Assembly (NCBI RefSeq): GCF_900109745.1
Contig: NZ_FOAV01000014.1
Location: forward strand, 62,001-126,000
Reading direction: 5' to 3'
Source: Roseateles sp. YR242
GTDB lineage: Bacteria; Pseudomonadota; Gammaproteobacteria; Burkholderiales; Burkholderiaceae_C
Length of the DNA: 64,000 nt
This document shows positions 17,630 to 27,009 of this stretch, piece by piece; position 1 is the first letter of the stretch, and the number at the start of each line of letters is the position of its first letter. A model generated the notes under the pieces. That model was given only the letters and a program-made list of their open reading frames with translations. It searched no databases and had not been told where the DNA came from. The position numbers and the translations under genes are program-made.

Positions 17630-19906
17630 TCAGAGCGTGGCGCGCAGGCTCAGGCGGAAGGTGCGAGGCTCCATGGGATGCACCAGGCGCCCGTTGATGC
17701 CTTCGCCATTGTTGCAGCCGGCGCCTTCCGCGCGGGTGCAGGAAGCGCCCCAGTACTCGATGTCGTTACGGCGAACGTCGAAGAGGTTGAGCACGTCCAG
17801 CCCGAACGACCAACGCTCGTTGAAGCGATACCCCAGGCGCCAGTTGACCGTGAAGGCCGCGCGGGACTTCTGGCGGCCGGTTTCCTCCAGCGCATAGGCG
17901 CCGATATAGCGCAGCTTCACGCCGCTGGACCACGGGCCGGCCGGCTGCCAGGCGGCCGACAGCGAGGCTGACACCGGCACGGCATTGGGCACGTCACGAC
18001 CGCTGCCGAACTCGTTCTCCACCGACTCCACGAAACGGGCGCGCGACCATGCGGCATCGGCGTCGATCAGCCAGTCGCCGAACTGCACGTCGTTGGACCA
18101 TTCGAGACCCAGGCGGCGTGAGGCACCGCGCGGCTCGGTCACGCCCTCATCCCCCACGAACACGAGTTCGGAATCCAGGTTGGCCCGCCACAGCGCCAGG
18201 CTGGTGGTCCATTGCGGCAGCGGCTTGGTGCGCAGGCCCAGTTCGGTGCTCTTGGTGGCGGCCATCAGCGGCAGGCGGTCGGTGGCACTGCCGTCCTGCG
18301 GGTTGGTGGTGGTGGTGGCGCCGCGCGCGTCGTTGCTGCGGAAGGCACGAGCCCAATGCGCATATAGCTCGGTATCGGTGGCCACGCGGGCGATCAGGCC
18401 CAGCTTGGGGCTGAACTTGGACTGGTTGGCACGGCCACCGTTGTCCAGATTGAATTCACCCTCAGTGGGCGTGACGCGGGCCCGCATCGTGTCCCAGCGA
18501 AGACCGACCACGCTGCGCAGCCAGCCGGTCCAGTGGCTGGTCAGTTCCCCGTACAGACCGAGGCTGTCCTCGGTGACGCGGTCCTGGCGGACAGTGTTCA
18601 CCCGCTCACGATCCACCGTCTGGTACAGGCCGACCTGATCGATCTTGTCATGCCGCCATTGCAGGCCCCATTGGAACTGCTGGTTCGCCGGCAGCCAGCG
18701 TGCCGCCACCTGATGGGCAACCGATCCGCCCCAGACACGGCGTTCATCGAACTGCTCGGCCTGGTCGCCGTCTGCACCCGAGATGTAGCCCGAGAAGTTG
18801 GAGAAGAGGTCGAGGCCGTAGTCGATGGCCCAGGCGTCTGCACGCCACTGGCCGCTGTCGCCCTGGTTGTAGAACCAGGTCGTGCTCAGGCTGCGGCGGT
18901 GGGTCCGGCCGCCATCGCCGTCCTGAAGCGCGCCGTAGCGGTCAATCTCGCCGCTGGTGATGGCCCGTTCGGGCACGTGATCCGTGGCCATCCAGCTGCT
19001 GCTGTAGGCCATGGCGTTGAACTGCAGGCCGTTGCGATCGTCGCCGCGCGAGAGGCGCAACACCACATTGCGACGATGCACATCTTCAGGCTGCACCCAG
19101 GGGCCGTCGTACTGGCTGCCTTCCACGGCCCCCAGCACGGTCCAGCCGCCGCCAATGGCGGTGCTGCCAGCGGCCATGGCGCGGCGGTAGGCATAGGGGC
19201 CGGCGGTGACCTGGACGAAGGGGCGTTCGATCTCGCTCACATAGCCGATGCGCGCAGCACCGGTGGTGGCGAAGTCCCCGTCCTGCGCGCTGAACGCGCC
19301 CTTGCGGTAGACCAGGCTGTCCACCAGCTCGGGCATGAGGAAGTTCAGGTCCATGTAGCCCTGGCCATGGGCATGCGTGACCATGTTGACCGGCATGCCC
19401 ATCACGAAGGTGGCGAAGTCGCTGCCGTGGTCCAGATTGAAGCCGCGCAGGAAGTACTGGTTGGCCTTGCCGTCGCCACTGTGCTGGGTCACCGTCATGC
19501 CGGGCATCGCTTCCAGCAACTCAGCGGGGCGCAGCAATGGGCGCATGGCCAGCCGTTCCACACCCAGTTCGCCTTCGCTGGCGCTTTGGGCGTCGCCCAG
19601 GCGGGCACGACTGCTGACATTCACGGTGGCCAGCTGGCGAGGCTGGGCAGCGCTGCTGTGCGTGGGGCCCGACGTGGCTGCGGATGGCGAGGCGGATAGC
19701 GTGGCAGATAGCGTGGCAGATTGCGTGGCGTTGTCCGACGCTTGGGCGTTCGTATCCGCCCCGGTACTTGCCTGGACCTGGTTGGCGGGCGTGCCCACCT
19801 TGGCGTCTGGGGCGGCGGTTTTCTCTTGGGCCATGGCCGACGTTGACAGCGTGAGTACCGCGATTGCGGCCGCGGCTAGAGGGAACGGGCAGGAGCTTGT
19901 CTTCAT
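17630..19906 (-). CDS. TonB-dependent outer-membrane receptor embedded in the cobalamin operon
   Basis: This 758-residue receptor has a signal peptide (about residues 1-27, ending SAMA), a low-complexity Ser/Ala/Thr spacer (about 50-75), and a plug domain with LLEAMPGMTVTQHSGDGKA and YFLRGFNLDHGSDF. A 22-strand-type barrel follows and ends with an aromatic-free FRLSLRATL. It differs clearly from BtuB at 25016: the plug contains MPVNMVTHAHGQGYMDLNF. Placement between cbiA and cobO points to a corrinoid, cobinamide, cobalt or siderophore-like ligand, but that is inference. I chose the ATG at 19906 because it starts the signal peptide; the ribosome-binding site is weak. Confidence 0.88.
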   Translation of the reverse strand: MKTSSCPFPLAAAAIAVLTLSTSAMAQEKTAAPDAKVGTPANQVQASTGADTNAQASDNATQSATLSATLSASPSAATSGPTHSSAAQPRQLATVNVSSRARLGDAQSASEGELGVERLAMRPLLRPAELLEAMPGMTVTQHSGDGKANQYFLRGFNLDHGSDFATFVMGMPVNMVTHAHGQGYMDLNFLMPELVDSLVYRKGAFSAQDGDFATTGAARIGYVSEIERPFVQVTAGPYAYRRAMAAGSTAIGGGWTVLGAVEGSQYDGPWVQPEDVHRRNVVLRLSRGDDRNGLQFNAMAYSSSWMATDHVPERAITSGEIDRYGALQDGDGGRTHRRSLSTTWFYNQGDSGQWRADAWAIDYGLDLFSNFSGYISGADGDQAEQFDERRVWGGSVAHQVAARWLPANQQFQWGLQWRHDKIDQVGLYQTVDRERVNTVRQDRVTEDSLGLYGELTSHWTGWLRSVVGLRWDTMRARVTPTEGEFNLDNGGRANQSKFSPKLGLIARVATDTELYAHWARAFRSNDARGATTTTNPQDGSATDRLPLMAATKSTELGLRTKPLPQWTTSLALWRANLDSELVFVGDEGVTEPRGASRRLGLEWSNDVQFGDWLIDADAAWSRARFVESVENEFGSGRDVPNAVPVSASLSAAWQPAGPWSSGVKLRYIGAYALEETGRQKSRAAFTVNWRLGYRFNERWSFGLDVLNLFDVRRNDIEYWGASCTRAEGAGCNNGEGINGRLVHPMEPRTFRLSLRATL

Positions 19907-20024
19907 TGGTTGTTGTCGTTTTTGCGGGAATGCGGGGTCAACGAGCCTGTCCGTGGGCAGGCGCTGCACTGGCGATGCGTCGCCTCGCAGGAGCCGCTGA
20001 GCACAGGCGCCTCACCTGTGGCCA

Positions 20025-21410
20025 TCAGCCGGTGGATGCCGGCCCGCCGTTGCCGGGGTGGAAGAAGTCCGCCACCGCGCGCGGGTTGGAGGGGAAGTAG
20101 TGGTGCAGGTAGCTCGCGCGCAGCGAGCCCTGCACAAACAGCGGTTCGGCGGTGCGGCCGCCATTCGGGTTGCTGGCATGCGCCACGGGCGTGAGCGGCG
20201 TGTCCATCGTGGAATAGTGGAAGCTGTGGCCGCGCAGGGGCCCTTCGGGCCAGTCCACCGCCTGCAGGCCCAGCGCCGCCAGCTTCGACTGCAGCCTGGC
20301 GCTGCCGGGCATCAGGCCGGCCATGGCGTGGTGAGTCCCCTCGCCATCGACCAGCGAATCCAGCAGCACCAGCATGCCGCCGCATTCGGCCAGCAGCGGC
20401 TTGCCGGCGTCGAGATGGCTGCGCAGGCTGCGGAAGAGGCTGGGGTGCTGGCGAAGCACCGCCGCATGCAGTTCGGGATATCCGCCCGGCAGCCAGAGAC
20501 CATCGCAGGCGGGAAGGTCGTCACCGGCCAGCGGCGAGAAGCACAGCACGTCCGCACCCAGGCGGCGCAGTTCGTCCAGGTTGGCGGGATAGATGAAGGA
20601 GAAACACGCGTCCTGGGCCACAGCGATGCGTCGGCCTGCCAGCGGGCGCTGATCGGGACTTCCGTCAGTAAGGTCACCACGGCCAGTGCGGCCAGTGCGG
20701 CCAGTACGGTCAGTGGGAGAAGCCGCCGCTGCCAGATCCACGGTATGGGAAACCGCCGCCAGTCCCTTGCCCAGCGCTTCACCGGCCTCCCAGGCGTCCG
20801 CCCAGGCATCCAGCCGCGCGTCAATGTCCGGCAGTTCCAGCGCCTGCACCAGGCCGAGGTGGCGCTCCGGCAGGCTCAGCGCCTGCTGGCGTTGCACGGC
20901 CGCGACCAGGGGCAGATCCACCGGCAGGCCTTCCGCCACCATCTTCGCGTGATGGGCGCTGCCCACCCGGTTGGCCACGACGCCCGCCACACGGATGTCG
21001 TCGCGGTAACGCGCCAGGCCGGTGGCCACGGCCGCAAAGGTCTGCGCCATGCCGGAGGCATCCACCACCACCAGCACCGGCAACCCGAAACGCGCGGCCA
21101 GGTCGGCGCTGCAGGGGGCCCCGTCAAAGAGGCCCATCACGCCTTCGACCAGGACCAGGTCCGCCTGTTGCGCAGCGCTGGCCAGCAGTGCACGGCAGTG
21201 GTCCTCGCCGCCCATGAACAAGTCGAGCTGATAGACCGGGTGGCCGCTGGCCCGGGCCAGCACCATGGGGTCCAGGTAATCCGGACCCGTCTTGAAGATG
21301 CGCACCCGCTGGCCACGACGCACGGCCGACCGGGCGATCGCCGCGGTGATGCTGGTCTTGCCCTGGCCGGAGGCCGGGGCGCTGATGAAAAGGGCTTGGC
21401 AGCCAGTCAT
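20025..21410 (-). CDS. cbiA: Cobyrinic acid a,c-diamide synthase (CbiA/CobB)
   Basis: The enzyme amidates the a and c carboxylates of the corrin ring (cobyrinate or hydrogenobyrinate) with glutamine and ATP. The 461 residues contain the P-loop ISAPASGQGKTSITAAIAR, KTGPDYLDPMV, the VEGVMGLFDG motif, and a C-terminal glutaminase domain with the nucleophile motif PLLAECGGMLVL and GHSFHYSTMDT. Four tandem 9-base units (20682-20717) encode a TGR-repeat linker between the two domains. The ATG at 21410 gives the family N terminus; it lies 11 bases downstream of btuD. Confidence 0.93.
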   Translation of the reverse strand: MTGCQALFISAPASGQGKTSITAAIARSAVRRGQRVRIFKTGPDYLDPMVLARASGHPVYQLDLFMGGEDHCRALLASAAQQADLVLVEGVMGLFDGAPCSADLAARFGLPVLVVVDASGMAQTFAAVATGLARYRDDIRVAGVVANRVGSAHHAKMVAEGLPVDLPLVAAVQRQQALSLPERHLGLVQALELPDIDARLDAWADAWEAGEALGKGLAAVSHTVDLAAAASPTDRTGRTGRTGRGDLTDGSPDQRPLAGRRIAVAQDACFSFIYPANLDELRRLGADVLCFSPLAGDDLPACDGLWLPGGYPELHAAVLRQHPSLFRSLRSHLDAGKPLLAECGGMLVLLDSLVDGEGTHHAMAGLMPGSARLQSKLAALGLQAVDWPEGPLRGHSFHYSTMDTPLTPVAHASNPNGGRTAEPLFVQGSLRASYLHHYFPSNPRAVADFFHPGNGGPASTG

Positions 21411-21421
21411 GAAGCGGGTCC

Positions 21422-22225
21422 TCAGGCGTTGATGGCGATCCAGCGGCCCTGCACCTGCAGGATCAACAGGCGGTGCTGGAACACCTCCTGCAGTGCGGCG
21501 TGTGTGGCGGGGTCGTGCGGCGCGCCCTGGTGGACGATGCGCCCGTCGGCCATCACCACCAGGCGGTCCGCCTGCATGGCGATGTTGAGTTCGTGCAGCA
21601 CGCTGACGACGGCGGCGCCATCGTTCACACGTTGCCGCACCAGATGGACCCAGTCGCTCTGGTGCGGCGGGTCCAGGTGGGCCAGTGGCTCGTCCATCAG
21701 CAGCACGCCGGAACGTACGGCCAGTGCCCGGGCCAGCAGCACGCGCTGGCGTTCGCCGCCGGAGAGCCGGCCCAAGGGGCGGTCGCGCCATTCCCAGCTC
21801 TGCGTCTGCTGCATGGCGACCTGCACGGCCTCATGGTCAGCCGCACGGGCCGGTGCGAGCCAGGGCTGGTGGGGCAGGCGCCCCAGCATCACCACATCGA
21901 AGGCCGTGAGGTCTTCCGCCGTGGTTTCGTTCTGCCCCAGCCATGCGATGTGGCGGGCCCGCTCACGGGCAGGCCAATCGGACCAGGCGCGTTTGTCCAG
22001 GCTCAGCGTGCCCTGGAAGGGGAGCAGGCCGGCCATGGCGCGCAACAGGGTGGACTTGCCCGCGCCATTGGGCCCGACGATGGCCATCCATTCGCGCGGC
22101 GCAGGCGAAAGGCTCAGCGCCTGCAGCACCTGCCGGCTGCCCAGTGACAGTGATTGCAGGTCGATGTGAAGGGCTGGCACCGCGGCCATCGGCGCGGTGC
22201 TGCGGTGATGGGCGGTGAAGCTCAT
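21422..22225 (-). CDS. btuD: Corrinoid ABC transporter ATP-binding protein (BtuD)
   Basis: This 267-residue ATPase energises BtuC-mediated corrinoid import. Walker A is VGPNGAGKSTLLRAM, the signature is LGRLSGGERQRVLLARAL, Walker B is GVLLMDEPLAHLD, and the switch histidine lies in VLHELNIAMQ. The sequence belongs to the iron/B12 (FecCD-associated) class. The ATG at 22225 overlaps the btuC stop as ATGA. Assignment to corrinoid rather than siderophore transport rests on its position within the riboswitch-led cobalamin operon. Confidence 0.92.
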   Translation of the reverse strand: MSFTAHHRSTAPMAAVPALHIDLQSLSLGSRQVLQALSLSPAPREWMAIVGPNGAGKSTLLRAMAGLLPFQGTLSLDKRAWSDWPARERARHIAWLGQNETTAEDLTAFDVVMLGRLPHQPWLAPARAADHEAVQVAMQQTQSWEWRDRPLGRLSGGERQRVLLARALAVRSGVLLMDEPLAHLDPPHQSDWVHLVRQRVNDGAAVVSVLHELNIAMQADRLVVMADGRIVHQGAPHDPATHAALQEVFQHRLLILQVQGRWIAINA

Positions 22226-23238
22226 CGCGTGGCTCCCAGGGCGCTGGAGCGGCGATGCATCAGCCACAGCAGATAACCCCCACCGAGCAGCGCGGTGATG
22301 ATGCCTACCGGCAGCTCCTGCGGTGCAATGACCCAGCGTGCCCCGATATCGGCCGCCAGCAGCAGCGCCCCGCCAGTGAGCGCGGACAGCAGCAGCAACG
22401 CGCCGTGGGTGGTTGGCCCCCAGCTGCGCACCAGGTGCGGGCCAATCAGGCCGACGAAGGCGATGAGGCCACACTGCGCCACGGCGGCGCCTGTGGCCAA
22501 CGACAAGGTGGCAATCAGCAGCAGGCGGATGAGCGTGAGGCGCTGGCCCAGCGAGCGGGCAGTGTCTTCGCCCAGCGTGAGTGCATCCAGCGCGCGGCTG
22601 CAGGCCAGGCCGACCAACAGGCACAGCACCAGGGCCATGGCCATGACCTGCACGGCGCTCCAGCCGACATAGCCGGTGCTGCCCAGCATGAAGGCCTGCA
22701 TGGCGCGCAAGGCGTCCGGGTTGATCAGGGTGAGCAGCGCTGCGCCGGAGCCCAGCACCACCCCGACCACCACCCCGGCCAGCAGCAGGCGCAGGCCGTG
22801 TTCGGCCCCGCGTGCCAGTACCAGGGACAGCACAACGGCCAGCACCGCGCCGGAGAAGGCCGCCCCGGTCATGCCGATGCGCAGCGCCAGCGCCGTGGCC
22901 GCCGGTGACAGGCCGATGACAAACAGCAGGGCCGCCACGCCGAGCGAGGCGCCCGCCGAGCAGCCCAGCAGGTACGGGTCCGCCAACGGATTGCGGAACA
23001 GGCCCTGCGCGATGGCACCGGCCAGGGCGAGCAACGCGCCCGCCATCCAGGCACCGATGGAGCGTGGCGCGCGGATGTCCCAGAGGATCTGGTGCATGGT
23101 GTCGGCGGGCCAGGCGTGTTCGCCAAACCAGGGGCTCCAGCCGGTGCTGCCCACGGCCAGGCCCAGGCCGAGCAGGACCACGCCCAGCACCAACAGCGCT
23201 GCCAATTGCACCGATGTCCGTGTAGTCATGGACAGCAT
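22222..23238 (-). CDS. btuC: Corrinoid ABC transporter permease (BtuC, FecCD family)
   Basis: This 338-residue permease has about ten hydrophobic segments. FecCD family motifs are present: RAPRSIGAWMAGALLALAG, FRNPLADPYLLGCSAGASLG, and the coupling-helix region GLIAFVGLIGPHLVR. The frame starts at an ATG overlapping the btuF stop (ATGA at 23238); an ATG nine bases further in is also possible. With btuF and btuD it forms a complete inner-membrane importer. Confidence 0.93.
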   Translation of the reverse strand: MLSMTTRTSVQLAALLVLGVVLLGLGLAVGSTGWSPWFGEHAWPADTMHQILWDIRAPRSIGAWMAGALLALAGAIAQGLFRNPLADPYLLGCSAGASLGVAALLFVIGLSPAATALALRIGMTGAAFSGAVLAVVLSLVLARGAEHGLRLLLAGVVVGVVLGSGAALLTLINPDALRAMQAFMLGSTGYVGWSAVQVMAMALVLCLLVGLACSRALDALTLGEDTARSLGQRLTLIRLLLIATLSLATGAAVAQCGLIAFVGLIGPHLVRSWGPTTHGALLLLSALTGGALLLAADIGARWVIAPQELPVGIITALLGGGYLLWLMHRRSSALGATR

Positions 23239-24320
23239 CAGCGCATGCCTCCAGGCGGCGCGTTGAAGGGGGTGGTGGGCCAGGCAACCGGGCCGGCGGC
23301 CGCATCACGCAGGCAACGTGCCATCAGGGCCGCCGCTTCGGACATGCGCGGGCCGGGCCGCACCAACACATCGGATTCGGCGGGCAGCCACACACAGACA
23401 CGTTGCTGCTTGACGGCGCGGATGCCGGCCCAGCCGGGACGCTGTGGCAGGCCTGGCGCATTGCGCTGACCGACCATGATGACCTGAGGGTCCGCCCGCA
23501 CGATGAATTCCGGGTTGAGCTTGGGGAACGGACCGAGTTCGGGGGGCAGGATGTTGTGTGCGCCCAGTCGCGTCAGGATTTCGCCGATGAAGGAACTGCT
23601 GCCAGCGCCATACGGGCCGGCATCCACCTCGTAATACACGCTCAGCCCGCGCGCGGCCGGGGGCAGCGACGCGGCGCTCTGCGAGAGGTGGCCATCAATG
23701 CGGTTCCACAGGCGGCGTGCGTCATCGGGCTTGCCCAGGATCAGGCCCACCTTGCCCAGCACACGCTGCACATCCGTCATGCTCTTGGGCTCCAGCGCCA
23801 CCACCTTCAGGCCCAGCGATTCCAGGCGGTCGATGACGCGGGCGGAGACGCCCAGCAGAACAACATCCGGCTTGAGGGCCACCAGCATCTCGATGGCGGT
23901 GTCGTCCAGGCCGCCGAGCTTGGGCAGGCCTTGCGTGCGGGCCGGGTAGTTGGAAAAGCGGTCCACGCCGACCAGCTTGTCGCAATCGCCCAGCTCGCAG
24001 ATGGTCTCGGTGAGGGAGGGCAGCAGGCTGACGATGCGGCGAGGCGTATCCGGCAACTGGATGGTGGCGCCCCGGTCGTCCTTGAGCGAAAGGGGCGCAG
24101 CGGTGGCCTGCAGGGCGACGGCGGCCAGCACTGCCGCCGGCAAGGCCCGCAGGCAACGGTGCAGGCGCTGCAGACAAGGGCGCAGGCGCTGGGCGATGCG
24201 CAGGCCGTCGGGCCTGGTGCCGCTGGCTGATGCGCCCATGCGGGTGGGCAGGCCGGCGCTGCTGATACTGCCGGCACTGCTGAAAGCGGTGGTGTCTGCC
24301 GATGTCATGGCGGTGCTCAT
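23238..24320 (-). CDS. btuF: Corrinoid-binding periplasmic protein (BtuF)
   Basis: This substrate-binding protein has class III fold motifs: RIVSLLPSLTETICELGD, VGVDRFSNYP, DVVLLG and a C-terminal helix with SEAAALMARCLRDA. It would deliver corrinoids to BtuC. The chosen ATG at 24320 overlaps the cobU stop (ATGA). It yields 360 residues, with an unusually long polar N terminus of about 60 residues before the hydrophobic export segment (ALPAAVLAAVALQATAA). A downstream start might therefore be used instead. The mature part is of normal length. Confidence 0.9.
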   Translation of the reverse strand: MSTAMTSADTTAFSSAGSISSAGLPTRMGASASGTRPDGLRIAQRLRPCLQRLHRCLRALPAAVLAAVALQATAAPLSLKDDRGATIQLPDTPRRIVSLLPSLTETICELGDCDKLVGVDRFSNYPARTQGLPKLGGLDDTAIEMLVALKPDVVLLGVSARVIDRLESLGLKVVALEPKSMTDVQRVLGKVGLILGKPDDARRLWNRIDGHLSQSAASLPPAARGLSVYYEVDAGPYGAGSSSFIGEILTRLGAHNILPPELGPFPKLNPEFIVRADPQVIMVGQRNAPGLPQRPGWAGIRAVKQQRVCVWLPAESDVLVRPGPRMSEAAALMARCLRDAAAGPVAWPTTPFNAPPGGMR

Positions 24321-24913
24321 TCGTTGTGTTTCATGGCTGGCGTGAGGCCGGTGTCCAGTTCCCGCTCCGTCAGCACGGGGCGGGTCCACGGCTGGCCGGC
24401 CACCATCAGCGTCAGCTCAGCGCATTGCCGGGCCACCAACTGGTTCAGCCGGCCCAGCTCGTCCACATAGGCTCTCACCCCGCTGCCCATGGGCATCACG
24501 CCCCAACCCACCTCGTTGGACACGAAGATCACCGGGGAGGTGAGCGAGGGCAGCAGTTGCTGCAAGGCTGCACATTCCGTGCGCCAGTCTTCCAGGCGGG
24601 GCGCACCGTCCATGGGCATGAGCCAATTGGTGAGCCAGAGCGTGAGGCAGTCCACCACCAGCAGGCGTCGTGGCGAGGCCTGCGTGCGCAGGGCTTCACA
24701 CAGCCGCAGCGGGGCCTCCACGGTGTCGAAGCCTTCGGGCCGGTCCGCGCGGTGGCGCGCAATGCGCTCGCGCATCTCATCGTCATGCGCCTCGGCGGTG
24801 GCAATGACACTGACCTGATGGCCGGGCGTGGCCAGCCAACGCTGAGCCAGCCGTTCGGCATGCCGCGACTTGCCGCTGCGCTGGCCGCCGACGATGAGCT
24901 GATGTGCCGCCAT
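24317..24913 (-). CDS. cobU: Adenosylcobinamide kinase / adenosylcobinamide-phosphate guanylyltransferase (CobU/CobP)
   Basis: This bifunctional enzyme phosphorylates adenosylcobinamide and transfers GMP to it before nucleotide loop assembly. The 198-residue length fits. The P-loop is LIVGGQRSGKSRHAE, ATAEAHDDEM is the family RxxH-like region, VDCLTLWLTNWL and FVSNEVGWGVMP are hallmarks. The ATG at 24913 is preceded by AAGGAG at optimal spacing, which favours it over an upstream GTG. It lies about 100 bases downstream of btuB. Confidence 0.95.
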   Translation of the reverse strand: MAAHQLIVGGQRSGKSRHAERLAQRWLATPGHQVSVIATAEAHDDEMRERIARHRADRPEGFDTVEAPLRLCEALRTQASPRRLLVVDCLTLWLTNWLMPMDGAPRLEDWRTECAALQQLLPSLTSPVIFVSNEVGWGVMPMGSGVRAYVDELGRLNQLVARQCAELTLMVAGQPWTRPVLTERELDTGLTPAMKHNE

Positions 24914-25015
24914 GAAGACACTCCTTGAGGCCACCGCCGGGGCATCACGGACCCGCGGTGGAAAACTGCGTGGACGTTGAGGGGACCGCTGGAACAGTCC
25001 GGGCCTGGACCGCTC

Positions 25016-26935
25016 TCAGAACGACGGCGCGTACCGCAGCGTCAGCATCCAGGTGCGTGGCGCCTGCGCGTAGTAGGTGGCCGTCTGATAGGTGCGGTCC
25101 AGAGCATTGTCGATGTTCAACTGCACGCGCCAATCCTTGGCCAGGCGGTATTGCGCATCCAGGTTGACGAGCCCGTATCCGCCCAGCCGGGTCTTGTTGG
25201 CGGCGTCGTTCCACCGGGCGCCGGAACCCTGCAGCGTTGCGCCGAAGGTCCAGGCGGACCACTGGGTGTCGGCGCGCAGGCTGCCGTAGCGCCTGGCGCG
25301 GCGAATCAGCGTGTTGCCGGTGCTGTCGTCGGTAGGGGCGCTGAAGTCCAGCTGGCCGCTGAGATGCACCCAGCCGAGCTGCGCGCCGGCTTTCAGGCTG
25401 GTGCCCTTGAGCGTGGCGCGGGCGATGTTGCCGTAGCAGCCGGTGGTGGAGGGGCAGGTGCCGGCCGCGCCGAACGCAATCAGGTCGCGCACCTGATTGC
25501 GATAGGTGGTGACGCCCAACTCGTAAGTGCTGCGGGTCCAGTTGAGGCCCAGCTCTGTGCTGTGGGCGCGCTCCGGCCGCAGGGCTTCCACGCCCGGAAG
25601 GCTCAGGTCGGGGCCGTAGATGCTGCCGCGCTGGTACAGCGTGGGCGCGCGGAAGGCATTGCCCGCCGAAGCCGTGGCGCGCCAGCCGCCGCCAAGCTGG
25701 TAACCCGCCGCCACGGTGCCGGTATTGACGCCGCCGAACTGCGGGTCATCGTCATGCCGGCCATGCACCTGGAGGCTGGCCGCACCGGCAGTGAGCAGAT
25801 AGCTGAGGCCGACGGCGTTCTGGCTGCGGTCGTCCTTGCCCTGGGTCACCAGGCTGCTGTTGATGAGCTGATCTTCGCGGTGTTCGAGCAGGGCATTGAC
25901 CTGCTGGTGGTCATCCAGCTTGTAGAAGCCTTGCAGCGTGGCGCTACGCAGACGTGTGCGGGTCAGGTAGAGCGAGGTGGGCCGGGTCTGCATCTCCGAA
26001 CGGGATTCGGTGATGTTGAGCGCCGTCGAGAACGCATCGGACCATTGACCGTTCCAGCCGAGGCGGCCGGCCTCGGTGGTGGTGATGTTGCGGTCGTCGG
26101 CGGTGGTGCTGGCGTCATAGCCGCTGTCGGTGCGGCTCTTGAAGGCCACGGCTTCGAGACGGTGGCCGTCGGTGATCTGCCCGCCCAGGCGGACGCTGCC
26201 GCTGTAGTTGCGCCAGCCATCCTTGTCCGGGTTGGAGCTGCCGGTGCCGGTGCGCAGGTAGCTGTTGAAACCGGTGCCGCGATCCACGGCCAGTGTGGCG
26301 GCGTAGTCGAACTGACGGCTGCCCCCGGTGATGCTGGCATCCGCACGGCCCGTGCCCAGGTTGCCGGCGCCGATGCCCAGTTCCACCTGGGTGCGGCCAT
26401 TGCCGCGGCGGGTGAAGATCTGCACCACGCCGCCGATGGCGTCGGAGCCATACAGCGCGCTGGCTGGGCCCTTGAGCACCTCAACCCGGTCAATCTGCGA
26501 GAGGGGAATGTTCTGCCAGTCCGCCCCCCCGGTGGATTGCGAGTCGATGCGGACACCGTCCACCAGCACCACGGTGTGGCGGCTCTCCGCACCGCGTACA
26601 TAGACACTGGTGGTGGCGCCAGCAGTGCCGTTGCGGGTGATCTCCAGGCCACCGACGTTGCGCAGCAGGTCGGCCAGGTTGCCGTAGCCCTGCTTTTCGA
26701 TGTCGTCTCGGGTGATGAGGGTCAGGTCACCCAGGACATCGGCCAGGCGCATGGGCGCGCGAGCGCCAGTGACGGTGACCTGATCGAGCTTGCTGGCAGC
26801 GGCGGCTTCGGTGCCTTGGGCGAGGGCGGGCGAGGCCAAGGTCCACGCGGCCAGGAGCAGTGGGGTGAGGCCCGGTGGGGTGAGGGCCAGCAGCGAGCGG
26901 GCGCAAGGCCGGGCGCGCAGGAGAGAGCGGGACAT
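25016..26935 (-). CDS. btuB: TonB-dependent vitamin B12 receptor (BtuB-like)
   Basis: This 639-residue outer-membrane receptor imports corrinoids. A signal peptide (to about residue 40, ASPALAQ) is followed by the TonB box region (LDQVTVTGARAP), the plug (LADLLRNVGGLEITRN, VYVRGAESRHTVVLVDGVRI, GPASALYGSDAIGGVVQIF) and a barrel ending with a terminal Phe (LTLRYAPSF), the usual BAM signal. The ATG at 26935 begins the signal peptide and leaves the cobalamin riboswitch in the 5' leader. It is the first gene of the operon, as in many Proteobacteria. Confidence 0.93.
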   Translation of the reverse strand: MSRSLLRARPCARSLLALTPPGLTPLLLAAWTLASPALAQGTEAAAASKLDQVTVTGARAPMRLADVLGDLTLITRDDIEKQGYGNLADLLRNVGGLEITRNGTAGATTSVYVRGAESRHTVVLVDGVRIDSQSTGGADWQNIPLSQIDRVEVLKGPASALYGSDAIGGVVQIFTRRGNGRTQVELGIGAGNLGTGRADASITGGSRQFDYAATLAVDRGTGFNSYLRTGTGSSNPDKDGWRNYSGSVRLGGQITDGHRLEAVAFKSRTDSGYDASTTADDRNITTTEAGRLGWNGQWSDAFSTALNITESRSEMQTRPTSLYLTRTRLRSATLQGFYKLDDHQQVNALLEHREDQLINSSLVTQGKDDRSQNAVGLSYLLTAGAASLQVHGRHDDDPQFGGVNTGTVAAGYQLGGGWRATASAGNAFRAPTLYQRGSIYGPDLSLPGVEALRPERAHSTELGLNWTRSTYELGVTTYRNQVRDLIAFGAAGTCPSTTGCYGNIARATLKGTSLKAGAQLGWVHLSGQLDFSAPTDDSTGNTLIRRARRYGSLRADTQWSAWTFGATLQGSGARWNDAANKTRLGGYGLVNLDAQYRLAKDWRVQLNIDNALDRTYQTATYYAQAPRTWMLTLRYAPSF

Positions 26936-27009
26936 GTGGGCAATCAGCGGACGATCCAGCCGCCAGCTTCCCCGCAGGCGACTGAGACACGGCCAGCCGC
27001 ATGCGCGTC

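Noticed and set aside
19907-20024. Possible second cobalamin riboswitch before the internal TonB receptor
   Set aside because: The 118-base gap is too short and contains no B12 box or CCCGGA-type 3' element.
20058-22169. Open frame of about 700 codons on the + strand opposite cbiA and btuD
   Set aside because: Both minus-strand genes have complete motif sets; the antisense product has none.
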